From contig JAQPZY010001346.1 of NCBI GenBank assembly GCA_029931535.1, forward strand, positions 806,001-870,000: a stretch of DNA of 64,000 nucleotides. Reading direction: 5' to 3'. The DNA comes from Margaritifera margaritifera (lineage: Eukaryota; Mollusca; Bivalvia; Unionida; Margaritiferidae). The stretch's first letter is position 1; every line of letters begins with the position of its first letter. The notes under the pieces were generated by a model. The model did no database searches, was not told the origin of the DNA, and saw only the letters and a program-made list of their open reading frames with translations. The translations under genes were made by a program, and so were the position numbers. Positions 38,331 to 48,365 of the stretch are shown piece after piece.

Positions 38331-38346
38331 GCACCGCTTTATATGC
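38331..38346 (-). promoter_or_regulatory. TATA promoter of gene A
   Basis: Minus strand GCATATAAAGCGGTGC, preceded by GCGCTTCTA. The same 16-nt block lies upstream of gene D at 57162-57177, and a related CTAGTATATTAAAA precedes gene E. Confidence 0.75.
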
Positions 38347-38428
38347 TAGAAGCGCGGACGTGAAGGAAAACATCCCTTACACCTAAAAAAAAAAAAAAAA
38401 AAAAAACATCACCCCACTACCCCGCGTC

Positions 38429-38450
38429 TGACGTCATTCGTTTGACGTCA
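38429..38450. promoter_or_regulatory. Paired CRE-type sites (TGACGTCA), left
   Basis: Two perfect TGACGTCA palindromes at 38429-38436 and 38443-38450, conserved in the right internal repeat (58206-58213, 58220-58227). This is the consensus for CREB/ATF proteins. They lie about 140-160 bp upstream of the gene A start. Confidence 0.7.
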
Positions 38451-38774
38451 TTCTAGGCTTTGCGGATTTTGCACTCCTTCACCCCTTACTCTAAAAAGCG
38501 CGGACCTAAAAGAAACTACTTTTGATAAAAATCAAACACACACCATGCCATCCAAATTTTTTAAATTTTTTTATAAACCAAACACACTCCACATACATAC
38601 CATTTTTATATATATATATTTTTTTATATCAAACACAAACTTACACACACCACAAACATATAAGAGGGAAAAGGATTTTTTTGTTTTTGTTGGGTAGACT
38701 ATCACAAACAAAAAAAACATACAAACATATAAAACATAAATATATATATATAGGGCAATCATTGGAAAAATTAA

Positions 38775-38810
38775 TCTTTTCTTGAGTACTAGGTGGCCCT
38801 AAAAAGGGCC
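38775..38810 (-). promoter_or_regulatory. Histone-type 3' stem-loop and downstream element, gene B
   Basis: Minus strand GGCCCTTTTTAGGGCC (38810-38795), then ACCTA, then CAAGAAAAGA (38784-38775). It starts 28 nt after the gene B stop. Confidence 0.82.
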
Positions 38811-38837
38811 GTTGTTTTTTTTTTTTTTTGTTGTTGT

Positions 38838-39068
38838 TTAACATGGGCATCTCCTAGAGGGTTTTCTTTTCCTTAAACTTCTTCTGACTTCCGGTCCGTA
38901 CATCAAAACCCTCTTTAGACAGCCTTGTCTCTCCACATAAATCTGACGATTCCATGTAGCGGTCTCTGTAATTTTTGTGATGGCCCATGAGGCCTTCACA
39001 TACATAGGGAATGCTGGATTAAACAGCATTCCTGAGACGATGTTGGAGGATTCCACACTGGTCCACAT
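38838..39068 (-). CDS. Terminal gene B, small basic protein (76 aa), unknown
   Basis: ATG at 39066-39068, downstream of a palindromic TATA (GGTATATATACC, 39131-39142). The product has a basic C-terminus (VRRSLRKRKPSRRCPC) ending with two cysteines and no recognised domain. It is divergent from gene C and shares the regulatory gap 39069-39302. Its 3' end carries the histone-type signal. It is short, so coding status rests on position, promoter and 3' element rather than homology. Confidence 0.6.
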   Translation of the reverse strand: MWTSVESSNIVSGMLFNPAFPMYVKASWAITKITETATWNRQIYVERQGCLKRVLMYGPEVRRSLRKRKPSRRCPC

Positions 39069-39130
39069 TTTTTTCTTTAGGAGTAGTCTTGGAGAAAAAA
39101 ACCGGTGAAGCTTTATGAGACAAGCGGTGG

Positions 39131-39142
39131 TATATATACCTT
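39131..39142 (-). promoter_or_regulatory. TATA promoter of gene B
   Basis: GGTATATATACC about 65-75 nt upstream of the gene B ATG on the minus strand. Confidence 0.6.
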
Positions 39143-39236
39143 AGGATCGGATTGAAATGGATCGAAATGAACTACCAATCCAAACGCGCGTTACAAGTGG
39201 GTCGGGTTTTCTTCCAATGGGAAGAGAGTAGGGGTA

Positions 39237-39258
39237 TGACGTCATTTTGGGTATAAAG
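39237..39258 (+). promoter_or_regulatory. CRE-type site and TATA box of gene C
   Basis: TGACGTCA at 39237-39244 is followed by TATAAAG at 39252-39258. A TATA here places the RNA start at about 39280, so the ATG at 39261 is too close to be used and 39303 is preferred. Confidence 0.75.
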
Positions 39259-39302
39259 GTATGGTAGCGTTCGTAGGGCTTATTACTTTTTCGACAGCCT
39301 TC

Positions 39303-39944
39303 ATGGAGACCGGAAAGACAAGTAAAATGTATTGGAGTGAGCCTTCAATGATTAATGCTGCTGCTGCTGCTGCTTTGCTGAACTTCCGGCCGGAAGACTT
39401 TGATTTAGATTTTCTAAATCAAGAGTTTCAGTCGTCTGAGAATACTACTACTACTACTGCTACTGTTGTTGCTTCAGCAGTGGATGAATTCATGGATGAA
39501 TTTAAAAAGAAGCAACAGGAAGAGATGGAAAATTTTTTAAAGAAACAAAGAGAGGATGAAGAAATGTTTCTTCTTCAGCAGCAGAAAGAAGAAGAAGAGA
39601 GAAGAAGAAAAAGTGAGGAAGAAATCAGACAGCAGTTAGAAGAGGAGGAGAAGAAGGAAACAGTAAAGGAAGGCATCAGTCCTGAAGAAAAATCGGTGAG
39701 TCTTTTAGAAGAGATATTATATGAGTTAAAATGGATGACAAATGACTATAAGTATTCTTTAACTCAGCCAAAGCGAAAAAGACCATCACGGGCTAAACAT
39801 TCTTCCAAGCCTACCAGTTCTAGTGAGATGCCACCACCACAAACACCACCAGTGACTACCACCATAAGCAAAACACCAGCAGTAGCAGCAGGATTTGGAT
39901 TGGGTCGTGGTAAAGGACTACGACAATTGAAGTTGATTATGTAA
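39303..39944 (+). CDS. Terminal gene C, Glu-rich coiled-coil protein (213 aa), unknown
   Basis: Start taken at ATG 39303, the first one beyond the expected RNA start. An upstream in-frame ATG at 39261 overlaps the promoter. The N-terminus has a run of eight alanines. Residues about 60-145 form a strongly charged coiled coil (KKQQEEMENFLKK and similar). A basic, Ser/Thr/Pro-rich segment (KRKRPSRAKHSSKP) follows, then a Gly-rich end (GFGLGRGKG). No family was recognised; a nucleic-acid-binding or scaffold role would be a guess. The 3' region carries the histone-type stem-loop. Confidence 0.7.
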   Translation: METGKTSKMYWSEPSMINAAAAAALLNFRPEDFDLDFLNQEFQSSENTTTTTATVVASAVDEFMDEFKKKQQEEMENFLKKQREDEEMFLLQQQKEEEERRRKSEEEIRQQLEEEEKKETVKEGISPEEKSVSLLEEILYELKWMTNDYKYSLTQPKRKRPSRAKHSSKPTSSSEMPPPQTPPVTTTISKTPAVAAGFGLGRGKGLRQLKLIM

Positions 39945-39991
39945 AAAACTTCAAAAAGTTTGTTTTTTCAATCAAAAACAAACACCCCAAC

Positions 39992-40028
39992 GGTCCTTTT
40001 AAGGGCCCCCAGATTTCTAGAAAAGAAA
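39992..40028 (+). promoter_or_regulatory. Histone-type 3' stem-loop and downstream element, gene C
   Basis: CAAC then GGTCCTTTTAAGGGCC at 39992-40007 (6-bp stem with one T-G pair, UUUA loop), then CCCAG and a purine tract AGAAAAGAAA at 40019-40028. Confidence 0.82.
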
Positions 40029-40231
40029 TCAAATTGCCAAATCAAGTAAAACTTAAAAAATTCCATTGTGTTGAATATAAGTGTGAGTGCGTGCGTGCGT
40101 CCATATTCTAAAACAAAATAACACAAAAACACTTACTTTTTTTTCCAGTTTGGTGTATTCTCTCCTTTTTTTCACAAAATAATTCAGCAATGAACATATA
40201 ACACCACATTCCAAAATAAAAAAAAAAAAGT

Positions 40232-40756
40232 TCACTTTCTGAAATTCTTGTGCTTCTTGAATTGCGTCACAGGAATCATAGTTTCTTCATTCTCACTATC
40301 TCTCTTGTTTTTCTTGAATTTCTTCTTCTTCATAGGGACCCTGATCGTCACAGGAATCATATCTTCCATTGGTTCATTTTCTTCTTCATTCTCACTGTCT
40401 TCCATTCTTCTCACTCTCTTCTTACTTTTCTTGATGATATGTTCTTCTTCTTCCTCTAGGTTTGAAGATCCTTTGGCTTCCTCCCTCTTCTCTGCTAGAT
40501 TTTCTTCTTCTTCTTCTTTCTGAGGGCACTCCGAAGACCAATGTCCTGGTCCTTTACAATAATAACAGATATCTTTTGTTTTGTCTCTCTTTTGGTGTTG
40601 ACGTTGTGGACATTCTGGAGCCCAATGACCTTTCTCTTTGCAGATATAACAAGTATCTTGTCTTTTATCTCTCACTGTTCTTCCTCGGGCTATATAATTC
40701 CAATAATACCAAGAAGGATGCATACCTCTTGGAATACGGCCTCTTGACTCTTCCAT
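40232..40756 (-). CDS. CCHC zinc-knuckle protein, 174 aa
   Basis: Start at ATG 40756 (reading MEESRGRIPR). The open frame extends upstream only through a non-ATG codon. Two zinc knuckles, CYICKEKGHWAPEC (residues 36-49) and CYYCKGPGHWSSEC (64-77), have CX2CX4HX4C spacing as in retroviral nucleocapsids and host single-stranded nucleic-acid-binding proteins. The rest alternates acidic and Lys/Arg-rich blocks. It is the only core-side gene on the minus strand, divergent from the polymerase, with its own TATA box. A role in nucleic acid binding is inferred; knuckle proteins are not a standard Polinton gene. Confidence 0.8.
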   Translation of the reverse strand: MEESRGRIPRGMHPSWYYWNYIARGRTVRDKRQDTCYICKEKGHWAPECPQRQHQKRDKTKDICYYCKGPGHWSSECPQKEEEEENLAEKREEAKGSSNLEEEEEHIIKKSKKRVRRMEDSENEEENEPMEDMIPVTIRVPMKKKKFKKNKRDSENEETMIPVTQFKKHKNFRK

Positions 40757-40810
40757 CTTTACAGTTTGAAAGTTCAATCACCAAAGACTGATTCTGAAGG
40801 TACGAAGCTC

Positions 40811-40843
40811 TCTCTTTATATACTCACCTCTCTCTATATAAAG
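40811..40843. promoter_or_regulatory. Divergent TATA boxes, zinc-knuckle gene and polymerase
   Basis: TATATAAAGAGAG reads on the minus strand (40822-40811 region) toward the zinc-knuckle gene. TATATAAAG on the plus strand (40835-40843) is 44 nt before the polymerase ATG at 40887. Confidence 0.7.
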
Positions 40844-40886
40844 GTACCTGGGTGAAACTGAATCAGTTTCAAAGTAAAACTTCAAG

Positions 40887-43800
40887 ATGAAAAGATCACG
40901 CCCAAGCCATGAGAAACCAGAAGAAGAACAAGAAGAAACAAAGAGGCCACGACGATGAAGACATTCCGTACCTCCTGAAACACCATTAGATGAACTACTA
41001 GCTCAAGTCCATGCCAGTGACTTCGAAGAGGAGATGAGTGAACCTGAAACCTTACCACCTTCAAAACCACCCAAAACAAAATCCACCACTGCCAACACCA
41101 GAACCCCAGACCAAGAAACACAATCTAATACCTTTGCTGCTCCTGAAAATTACTATCGGATTCGAGAGAGTCAAAAAATTACCTCTCGAAAATTTAGAAC
41201 CACTGCCTACACTCACACAGTACACTTCAAAGACTTCAAGTCCGAAGTACCTCCCGAGAAAGCCGCGGATTAGCGATTTGTGGAGTTCTGTGTTACAGAA
41301 CTTGAAACGGCAATGTGGAGCCAAAGAAGATGATCGCTTGAGACTGGCCATCCATCATGACAATTTGAAGAGTCCCGTTTGGATTGAGTTCAGCACCCCG
41401 GCAGAATTAACGCCAGACAAAGTCATGTCCAAAATAGAACATGTGCAACAATCCAATGACAAGTTTACCATCACCGATGGAAAGGCGACACTCTACATGA
41501 CACACGTTGCTCCTCCTCGAGGAAGTGGACGAAGCAGAAAACCGTTATTGGTGGACGATCTTCGTACTACCAAACGTACTGTCGTTCAAATTAGCAATAC
41601 TCAAGACCAGATATGCTTGGCTCGAGCTATTGTGGTAGGGCGTACGTTTGCCAACAAGAACGAGAGTAAAGAATGGAAAAAAGCCTGGGAAAACATTCGA
41701 CGATCGCAAAGACCCCAACAACGAAAAGAAGCAGAACTCCTGTTACAACAAGCGGGGATCCCTAAAGAGACCGTGTGTGGTATTTCTCAAATGCAGAAAC
41801 TTCAAGATGTTTTGGCTCCTCATTATACTTTGAAAGTTCACCCTCAAGAAGTGCGCGGAGATATGGTGTTTCGAGGCCCTGATTTTCCCGAGGGAAAATA
41901 CATTCACCTCTCACCATCAAGAACATTTTGATACCATCACTAGTATTACCGGATTTTTGGGATACTCTTACTACTGTGAGAATGTAACCAAGGGTTTAAT
42001 AGTCGAGAGAAACACATTCATTGCGGAGCAAGATGTCGGGGCTGTTTAGCAGACCAACCATGCCTTCCTGAACAACAACAACAACATCAACAAAATCACG
42101 TCCATTGTGAGGTGTGTCGACGAAGTTTTGTCAGTCCTTCTTGTTACCAACAGCATCGCAAGACACAAGGTCACCAATAAAAATGTGCTTGCGACTTATT
42201 GAAATCGTGTTCTACGTGTGGACAGCTAATTCGAACCAACAACCCTAAAGCACACATATGTGCTGGCAAGAAAAAATGTTCTATTTGTCATCAGATCGTC
42301 GATTTTGATCATCGATGTTTTATTCAAAAGTTTGACAAGACAGAGAAGAAAGAAATAAAGAAGAACAAGAACAAGAAACAAGTAGATTTCATCTTCTTTG
42401 ATTTTGAATGCATGCAAGAAACGGGCATTCACATTCCTAATTTCTGTGTGGCGCATCGGGCTTGTGATCAGTGTATTCAAGAATCGATTCATTTTCACTG
42501 TCCTCATTGTAGTCGAATTCCAGGAGGACGTGAAAAAATCTTTCGTGGAGTTAACACTTTGTCTGAGTTTGCTGAATGGGTTTTAGACCCTACCACCCAC
42601 GACAGTTGGAGCGAAGAAGACATTCAGCGTTACGGAGATTGTCATCGGTATGCCACCGTCATAGCTCACAATTTTTCGGGATACGATGGGCAGTTTTTAC
42701 TCAATTATTATTTGAACCATGGGACCGAACGCCCTGAAGTCACCATGAACGGAAAAAAGCTCATCTACATGAAAGTAGGACAAGTACAGTTTAAAGATTC
42801 TATGAGTTATTTGGCCATGCCTTTGAGTCGCATGCCAAAAACGTTTGGCATGACAGAAATGGCTAAAGGCTACTTTCCTCACTTCTTCAACACGGAAGCT
42901 AATCAACATGCTGTCCTACCTCATTTGCCTGACCTTCATGATTACGACCTCGACGGAATGCGCCCCGAACAGCGAGAAGCTTTTCACACTTGGTACCGCG
43001 CTCACCAGACCGATCCATTTGACTTTCAAGAAGAGATGCTTAAATATTGTCGATCTGATGTGGATATTTTAAGACGTTGTTGTGGAAAGTTTCGAGAGCT
43101 ATTTCTCGATCACGAAGACGTCGATCCTTTGAAAGATGCAGCCACCTTACCTAAAGCCTGTTCCTTAGTCTACAGGCAAAATTTCATGCCCGAGAACCAA
43201 CTGGCCATCATCGACTCCAACACGTCTCTCTTTGCTAGTCGTCAATATTCGGTCAAAGCTTTACGTTGGTTTCATTACTTGTGTGAAAAAGAAGACAAAT
43301 GGATACAACATGCTAGAAACGGAGGAGGAGAAAAGAAGATTGGAGGTTATTCCGTGGATGGATTTGATTTAGAAAACCCGCACACGGTATACGAGTTTCA
43401 GGGTTGTTTGTTTCACGGATGCCCTACTTGTTATCCTGATCGAGAGATGAAAGGCCCTTATTCAGATTCTACCATGGAACAGTTATACGAACATACTTGC
43501 CAACGACGACTCAAGTTAGAAAGTCAAGGATACCAAGTGGTAGAAATGTGGGAGCACGAGTACGATCGACGTTTGAAAACCGATCCTGAATTTAAGAACA
43601 TTACCCAAAGTTACGACGCGGCTGCCATCGAACCTTTAGATCCGCGCCACAGTTTATTTGGAGGAAGAACCAATGCCACTCGCTTGCTGTACGACGTGAA
43701 TGAATCCCAAGGAGAAGAAATCAAATACATCGACGTGTGTTCTTTGTATCCTTGGGTGTGTAAATATGCTCGTTTTCCCACCGGTCACCCTGAAATTTTG

Positions 43801-45054
43801 ACAGAACACATCGACGTGGAACACATTCGTCAATACGAAGGATTAATTAAATGTAAAGTCTTACCTCCGACAAACTTGTACCATCCCATCTTACCTCACC
43901 ATTGTCAAGGAAAACTGATGTTTCCTTTATGCCGGACGTGTGCCGAAACGTGCAACCAAGATCATCCCTGTCACCACACGAAGGAAGAACGGTCTTTGAC
44001 AGGAACGTGGGTTAGCGCCGAATTGTTTCGGGCACTGGATCGTGGATACCGTTTGTTGAAAGTATACGAAATTTGGCACTTTCCAACTACAGCCCAATAC
44101 CAAAAGGACGACGCCACCAATCATCCAGGCATTTTCTCGGTGTACGTCAATCAGTTTTTAAAACTGAAACAAGAAGCTAGTGGTTATTCTTCGTGGTGTC
44201 AGACTCCCGAAGACCAAAAACGATTCAAAGAAGAGTACCGTGACATCGAAGGCATCACTTTGGAAGAGGTGAAAAAAAATGAAGGAAAAAGATCGTTTGC
44301 CAAAGTGATGCTTAATTGCTTGTGGGGAAAAATGGCTCAACGTACGATCTTACCCAAAACAGAATACGTCACCGATCCTTATCGCTACTTTCATCTAGTG
44401 GACGACAAAAGTATACTAGTCAAACACGTCGAAATCGTTCGCGATGATTTAATCATTGTCAATTTCGAAGAAGAACCCAAGTTTGTCAAACCTGACAAGT
44501 TTAGCAACGTAGTCATTGCTGCTTACGTGACCGCTCATGCTCGTTTGAAATTGTACGACGAAGCGTTAGAAGTCTTGGGAGATCGTGTCCTGTACTTTGA
44601 TACTGACAGTTGCATCTACATTCATCGACCCGGTTGCCCACACCCTACCATTCAAGACGATCGTTTAGGATCGTGGACAGACGAGCACCCTCAAGACACC
44701 ATTCTGAGTTTTGCCAGCGGTGGCCCTAAAAATTACGGGTACCGATACCGAGACCCACAAGGTCAACTTCACACCTCCTGTAAAGTCAAAGGCTTGACTC
44801 TCAACTCTCGAACTAACCAAGTGGTGAACTTTGAGGTTTTAAAAAATGCTTTACTGTCTGGACAAGTGGAAGACTTTCAAGTACCCACGTTGGAACCTCA
44901 CAAGATTGTACGCCTACCTAATCATCAAATCGTTACTCGACCTGTACAAAAAGTGTACCGCATTGTGTACCAAAAACGAGTGAGACTTCCAGATCACACG
45001 ACTTTGCCTTACGGACACGCTGATTTGGAGTGTAAAAAAAGAAAACCCTCTTGA
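40887..45054 (+). pseudogene. Protein-primed DNA polymerase B, multiply broken
   Basis: Start at ATG 40887. The coding path is interrupted by TGA at 40956-40958, frame changes near 41250-41273, 41905-41931 and 41975-41995, and TAA at 42178-42180. From 42181 it is open to 45054. In the segment numbered from 42199 I see Exo I FFDFEC (66-71), Exo II with N158 and YD162-163, Exo III YCRSD (283-287), Pol A DVCSLYP near 511, Pol B KVMLNCLWGK near 702 and Pol C YFDTDS near 799-804. The catalytic acids are present. Cys/His zinc-binding-like motifs precede the exonuclease. This family replicates linear genomes from a terminal protein. The damage lies only in the N-terminal third. Confidence 0.93.
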
Positions 45055-45083
45055 AACAGAAAAAAAAAAAAACAACACCAAAG

Positions 45084-45476
45084 ATGACTTCAACATTTGC
45101 TTTGCCTGACTATTGTGAGTGTACCAGTCGCTTGAAGACGTTCAAAAATTGGCCTAAACACATGCCTGACTATTGTTATTGTCCTCATCGATGGAGCACA
45201 AAAAAACTTAGGAACAATGGATTACCTACTTCCTACTCTTTAGCCAGAGCAGGATTTGTTTACTTTGGACAGGGAACCAATGTTCAGTGTTTTAGTTGTG
45301 GTGCCACTATTCGTATGGATTGTAAGAAATCAGCTCTCCTGGAACATGTCAGATGGTCACCAGACTGTGCTTACCTTTCTTTAGCGTTTCCAAAGATCAC
45401 ATTACAATACTTTTCGGATGGTACAGTCGACAAGTATAAAAAAGGAAACCCTTCCAAGCCTAACCCTTCATTCTGA
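45084..45476 (+). CDS. BIR-domain protein 1 (IAP-like), 130 aa
   Basis: ATG at 45084. A single baculovirus-IAP-repeat domain spans residues about 16-100: RLKTFKNWP, then LARAGFVYFG, then zinc ligands C69, C72, H88 and C95 (spacing CX2CX15HX6C, one residue short of the standard X16). No RING finger is present. BIR proteins bind caspases or pro-apoptotic peptides and can block apoptosis, as in insect viruses. Here the role is inferred from the fold. The linker between RLKTF and LARAGF is longer than usual. The gene follows the polymerase by 29 nt and is intact. Confidence 0.9.
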   Translation: MTSTFALPDYCECTSRLKTFKNWPKHMPDYCYCPHRWSTKKLRNNGLPTSYSLARAGFVYFGQGTNVQCFSCGATIRMDCKKSALLEHVRWSPDCAYLSLAFPKITLQYFSDGTVDKYKKGNPSKPNPSF

Positions 45477-45501
45477 CTTTCAACGTTAACCAAGCAAGAA
45501 G

Positions 45502-46065
45502 ATGAGTCACGACTTGGAGTGTGATGCAGTACCATGCGATGAAACGGATTCTGTACGGTTTGGCATTCCCGATTCACACGTTCAAACGGATTCCGTAGCT
45601 TGTAACATCTTGGATTCAGGACCTTCTCCAAGTCTCACCACTCATCGACAACCCTCTAAAGAGGGTGCACGGCCTTTTTGCTTTAGTGGAAATACTAAAG
45701 GAACTGGTATTGACGTTAACGACAACAAGGTCAATGTTGGTCAATATTCGCATGTCAGAATACCTGTGAGTTTACCTGGTTATTCCAAGTATGAAAGTCG
45801 ACTCGAGTCATTCAAAAACAAGTGGCCAAAATATCTACAAGGACCTAAACCCGAAGATTTAGCTAGATCTGGATTTAAATACACGGGAGAAGGAGATAAA
45901 GTTCAATGTTTCAGTTGTGGTGTGAAACTTCACCAATGGGAGCCTACCGACTCAGCTTACATTGAACATGCCAGATGGTCTCCGCACTGTCACTTCTTTC
46001 CTTTAGTGGCTTTAGAAGAGTACGGGTACGATGAGCCAGATGCCAAACAGAAGAAGAAGAAATAG
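45502..46065 (+). CDS. BIR-domain protein 2 (IAP-like), 187 aa
   Basis: ATG at 45502, 25 nt after BIR protein 1. The N-terminal 90 residues are low-complexity. The BIR domain spans about 98-168: RLESFKNKWP, LARSGFKYTGEG, and C136, C139, H156, C163 with the exact CX2CX16HX6C spacing. A Lys run ends the protein. There is no RING or second BIR. It is clearly related to the preceding gene, probably by tandem duplication. Inhibition of cell death is a family-based inference. Confidence 0.92.
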   Translation: MSHDLECDAVPCDETDSVRFGIPDSHVQTDSVACNILDSGPSPSLTTHRQPSKEGARPFCFSGNTKGTGIDVNDNKVNVGQYSHVRIPVSLPGYSKYESRLESFKNKWPKYLQGPKPEDLARSGFKYTGEGDKVQCFSCGVKLHQWEPTDSAYIEHARWSPHCHFFPLVALEEYGYDEPDAKQKKKK

Positions 46066-46082
46066 TTTTTTTAAAAACTTCC

Positions 46083-46702
46083 ATGTCGGAGGAGAATACA
46101 TCTTTAGAAGAATACATTGTTGGTTAGAACGCATTTATCAGTATTTTGTTACTATCCAACCTAGTTTAGAAGATCGCATTCGTGTTTTACCTTTGGAAGT
46201 ACGAGAACGGATTTACAAAGAATTCGTCCAGATTCAAGTGAAACGTAAAGAACAGTTACATCCTTTACGACACAAACATTTTAACCATTGGTATTTGAAT
46301 GTGATAAGACATTTGATTGGGGCTAAGATATTCAAATGGTCAGACATTCATGAAAAACTACATTCCACTTTTAAGAAATTGGAGGGTACCACCTACAATG
46401 TGGCAGTGGAATATAGAATTCGATGGAATGAAGTGAAGGAAAAAAATGTGACCAACAGACAAGAATTCCAAAAACTGTTACAAGAACTGTTACCTCAAGA
46501 CGAATCGCCTTTACGACGTTTAAAATTAGATAGAATAATCACTAATACTTTTGTGGGATTTGAATTACCTACCGATTCCATTTGGTTGGTATGTGAGTAT
46601 TTTGTCACCAAGAAGACGGACTCTTTAGAAGACCCTATTTGTAATGTGAAACTTCACTCCCCTTTGAAGTTGCAAGTTACCCGTGGTCGTAAAAGAGTAT
46701 GA
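46083..46702 (+). pseudogene. F-box-like repeat protein, paralogue 1 (frameshifted)
   Basis: The ATG at 46083 starts a frame (MSEENTSLEEYIVG) homologous to the start of the next gene, but it stops after 14 codons. The homologous sequence continues in the next frame to 46702, implying a frame change near 46120. That frame is also open from an ATG at 46031 overlapping the BIR gene, so a shorter fused start is possible. The body has LPLEVRERIYKEFVQIQVKRK, a motif repeated in paralogue 2, followed by a helical C-terminal half. The LPLE...I motif resembles the start of F-box domains. Function is unknown. Confidence 0.65.
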
Positions 46703-46758
46703 GTACAAGGAGTCCAATGTTATGTCTCAACAAAAGTTGAAGAAGTAAAAAAATTTCC

Positions 46759-47528
46759 ATGTCGGAGAAGGAGGATACTTCTTTACAATGGTATATTGGT
46801 GGCTTACCATTAGAGTTGCAAGAACACATTTTTCAATATATACCACCAAGCTTAGAAGAGCGTATTCGTGACTTGCCTTTGAAGTTGCGAAAACGGATTT
46901 ACGATGAGTTTGTCCAGATTCAAGTGAAACGTAAACTTCAATTCATTCCTCGATTTGCACACTACCGTGACTTTCGACATATCAGAAGTCTGATTTTGAA
47001 GAAAAACTATCACCAGTATCGTGAAGAACACAAAAGAGAGTTACTTCTTTCCAAGTCGGAAACTTTACCAAACTACATTCGGGGCTTGCCTTTGGAATTG
47101 CGCCAAAAGATTTACCAAGAGTTTGTCCAGATCCAAGTGAAGCGCAAACTCAAAGTCATTTCTCGAGCTGTGCACTATACTCTCTTCCAAGGTCATAGAA
47201 GAATGATTATGGGAAACGTCTATTGCAATAGCTACGTTCACGGAGACTATCTCAAAAGGTACCAACCTTGGGAGCCTGGCTATAAAAACATGCCACCCAA
47301 GATACCTACCTTTGCCATCGACCCTTATCATGAAGAGGCATGTCGTCTGATCTCTACACGTCACTCGTGAAACGGATTCCGTGGAAGGAAGTCAACGATC
47401 GTGTTCAGACTTTAGAGGATTATAAAGACTTGATACAAGAACTGATTCCATTGAATTTTGGACGTTATGCAGTGTGTGTCTTAGTGACTGCTTATCTTGG
47501 AATTCGTTTTCCAGGACATTCGTTGTAG
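46759..47528 (+). pseudogene. F-box-like repeat protein, paralogue 2 (probable frameshift)
   Basis: ATG at 46759. It contains three LPLE/LPLK motifs: LPLELQEHIFQYIPPSLEER near residue 16, LPLKLRKRIYDEFVQIQVKRK and LPLELRQKIYQEFVQIQVKRK. The first is a good match to the F-box consensus (LPxELxxxIFxYLP), which in cells docks to Skp1 of SCF ubiquitin ligases. The frame ends at 47370. Sequence matching the C-terminal part of paralogue 1 (WKEVNDRVQTLEDYKDLIQ) continues in another frame to 47528. I therefore read one gene broken near 47340-47370, although two overlapping genes are possible. Confidence 0.6.
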
Positions 47529-47616
47529 AATATTTTTGAGGACAAGTGTTTGCCTTGGATTATTTTGGAGGACCCGTGGTTGTTTTGGACTCAATTGTCG
47601 AGTTCAAAAAAACAAT

Positions 47617-48256
47617 ATGACCCTTTGTTCTTCTTCGGACTTAGTAGAAGAAGAAGACTATAAAAACTTGATTTTATCAGTACACGAAAGACAAATTGTA
47701 CTTCAAGCGTTGAGAGTGGTCATGAAAATCAGTGAGGATCCTCCATGCGAAGAAGACATTCGTCACACTTTATCTGTCTATAAAACATTTCAAGAAGTGT
47801 GTATTGCTAGTGAGTTACACCAACAACTTTTCAATTGGAAAGATGTACGACCCTGGAGAAACCTTGGTTTCCAATCTTGGCTACAAGAAGTGGCTCAGTT
47901 TGCCAAAGATTTGGCAACATATCCATAAGGGTTTAAAAGTGAAAAAATGGGAACCTCAATGGGAAACCCTGAAAGAAGAAGAAAAAGAAGAACCTGACAC
48001 CACTGCTGTTGTCCAAATACCTCTTGAGGAACACAACCCTTCCTTACCACCGCTGCCGTCAGAGGATTCAAAAACAAAGACGAGCAGAAGAATACCACCA
48101 CCCCAAGAAGCAGTGCCTAGACCTTCCATTTTTTCTAGGACACAAAACTATTGTTCTACATTGACTTGTTTATATGACAGTTTGATTGTTTCAGTAGGAG
48201 CCTTAATTGTGTACCTGATGATTTGTCTTTGCTATTTTATTACTCGTTGGCTTTAA
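47617..48256 (+). pseudogene. Putative single-pass membrane protein (probable frameshift)
   Basis: The frame from ATG 47617 to 47928 encodes a helical region (YKTFQEVCIASELHQ). The frame that follows, open to 48256, has an acidic Pro-rich linker and ends in a hydrophobic helix (LIVSVGALIVYLMICLCYF) plus a short tail. The upstream part of the second frame has no start of its own in a good context, so a frame change near 47900-47928 within one C-terminally anchored protein is likely. No family was recognised. Confidence 0.5.
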
Positions 48257-48311
48257 TGACTTGTAAAAATATGTTGTTTTTTTTAAAAAAAAAATAAACG
48301 TGTATGAAACG

Positions 48312-48318
48312 TATAAAA
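48312..48318 (+). promoter_or_regulatory. TATA box of packaging ATPase gene
   Basis: TATAAAA, 54 nt before the chosen ATG at 48366. The ATG at 48318 overlaps it and would lie upstream of the RNA start. Confidence 0.65.
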
Positions 48319-48365
48319 TGTCTTGGGTCTTTTGTCTTCTTCTCAAAAATCTTCTTACCTCAATC

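Larger units (their letters stand above)
38347..38815. repeat. Left internal (subterminal) inverted repeat
   Basis: Reverse-complement match to about 57697-58296. Shared blocks are TAGAAGCGCGGACGTGAAGG, CATCACCCCACTACCCCG, the paired TGACGTCA sites, GGATTTTGCACTCCTTCACC and CAAATTTTTT. An A-run at 38384-38406 is longer here. It separates gene A from gene B, as the right copy separates D from E. Confidence 0.9.

Noticed and set aside
39261..39302. Start of gene C at the first ATG, 39261
   Set aside because: It lies only three bases after the TATA box and would be upstream of the RNA start; 39303 is preferred.
40250..40790. Plus-strand open frames opposite the zinc-knuckle gene
   Set aside because: They are shadows: the minus-strand frame has two clear CCHC knuckles and a TATA box.
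41250..42180. Introns in the polymerase gene as an explanation for the frame changes
   Set aside because: Coding sequence appears continuous across each break with no extra DNA or GT/AG-bounded insert, and no other gene of the element shows an intron.
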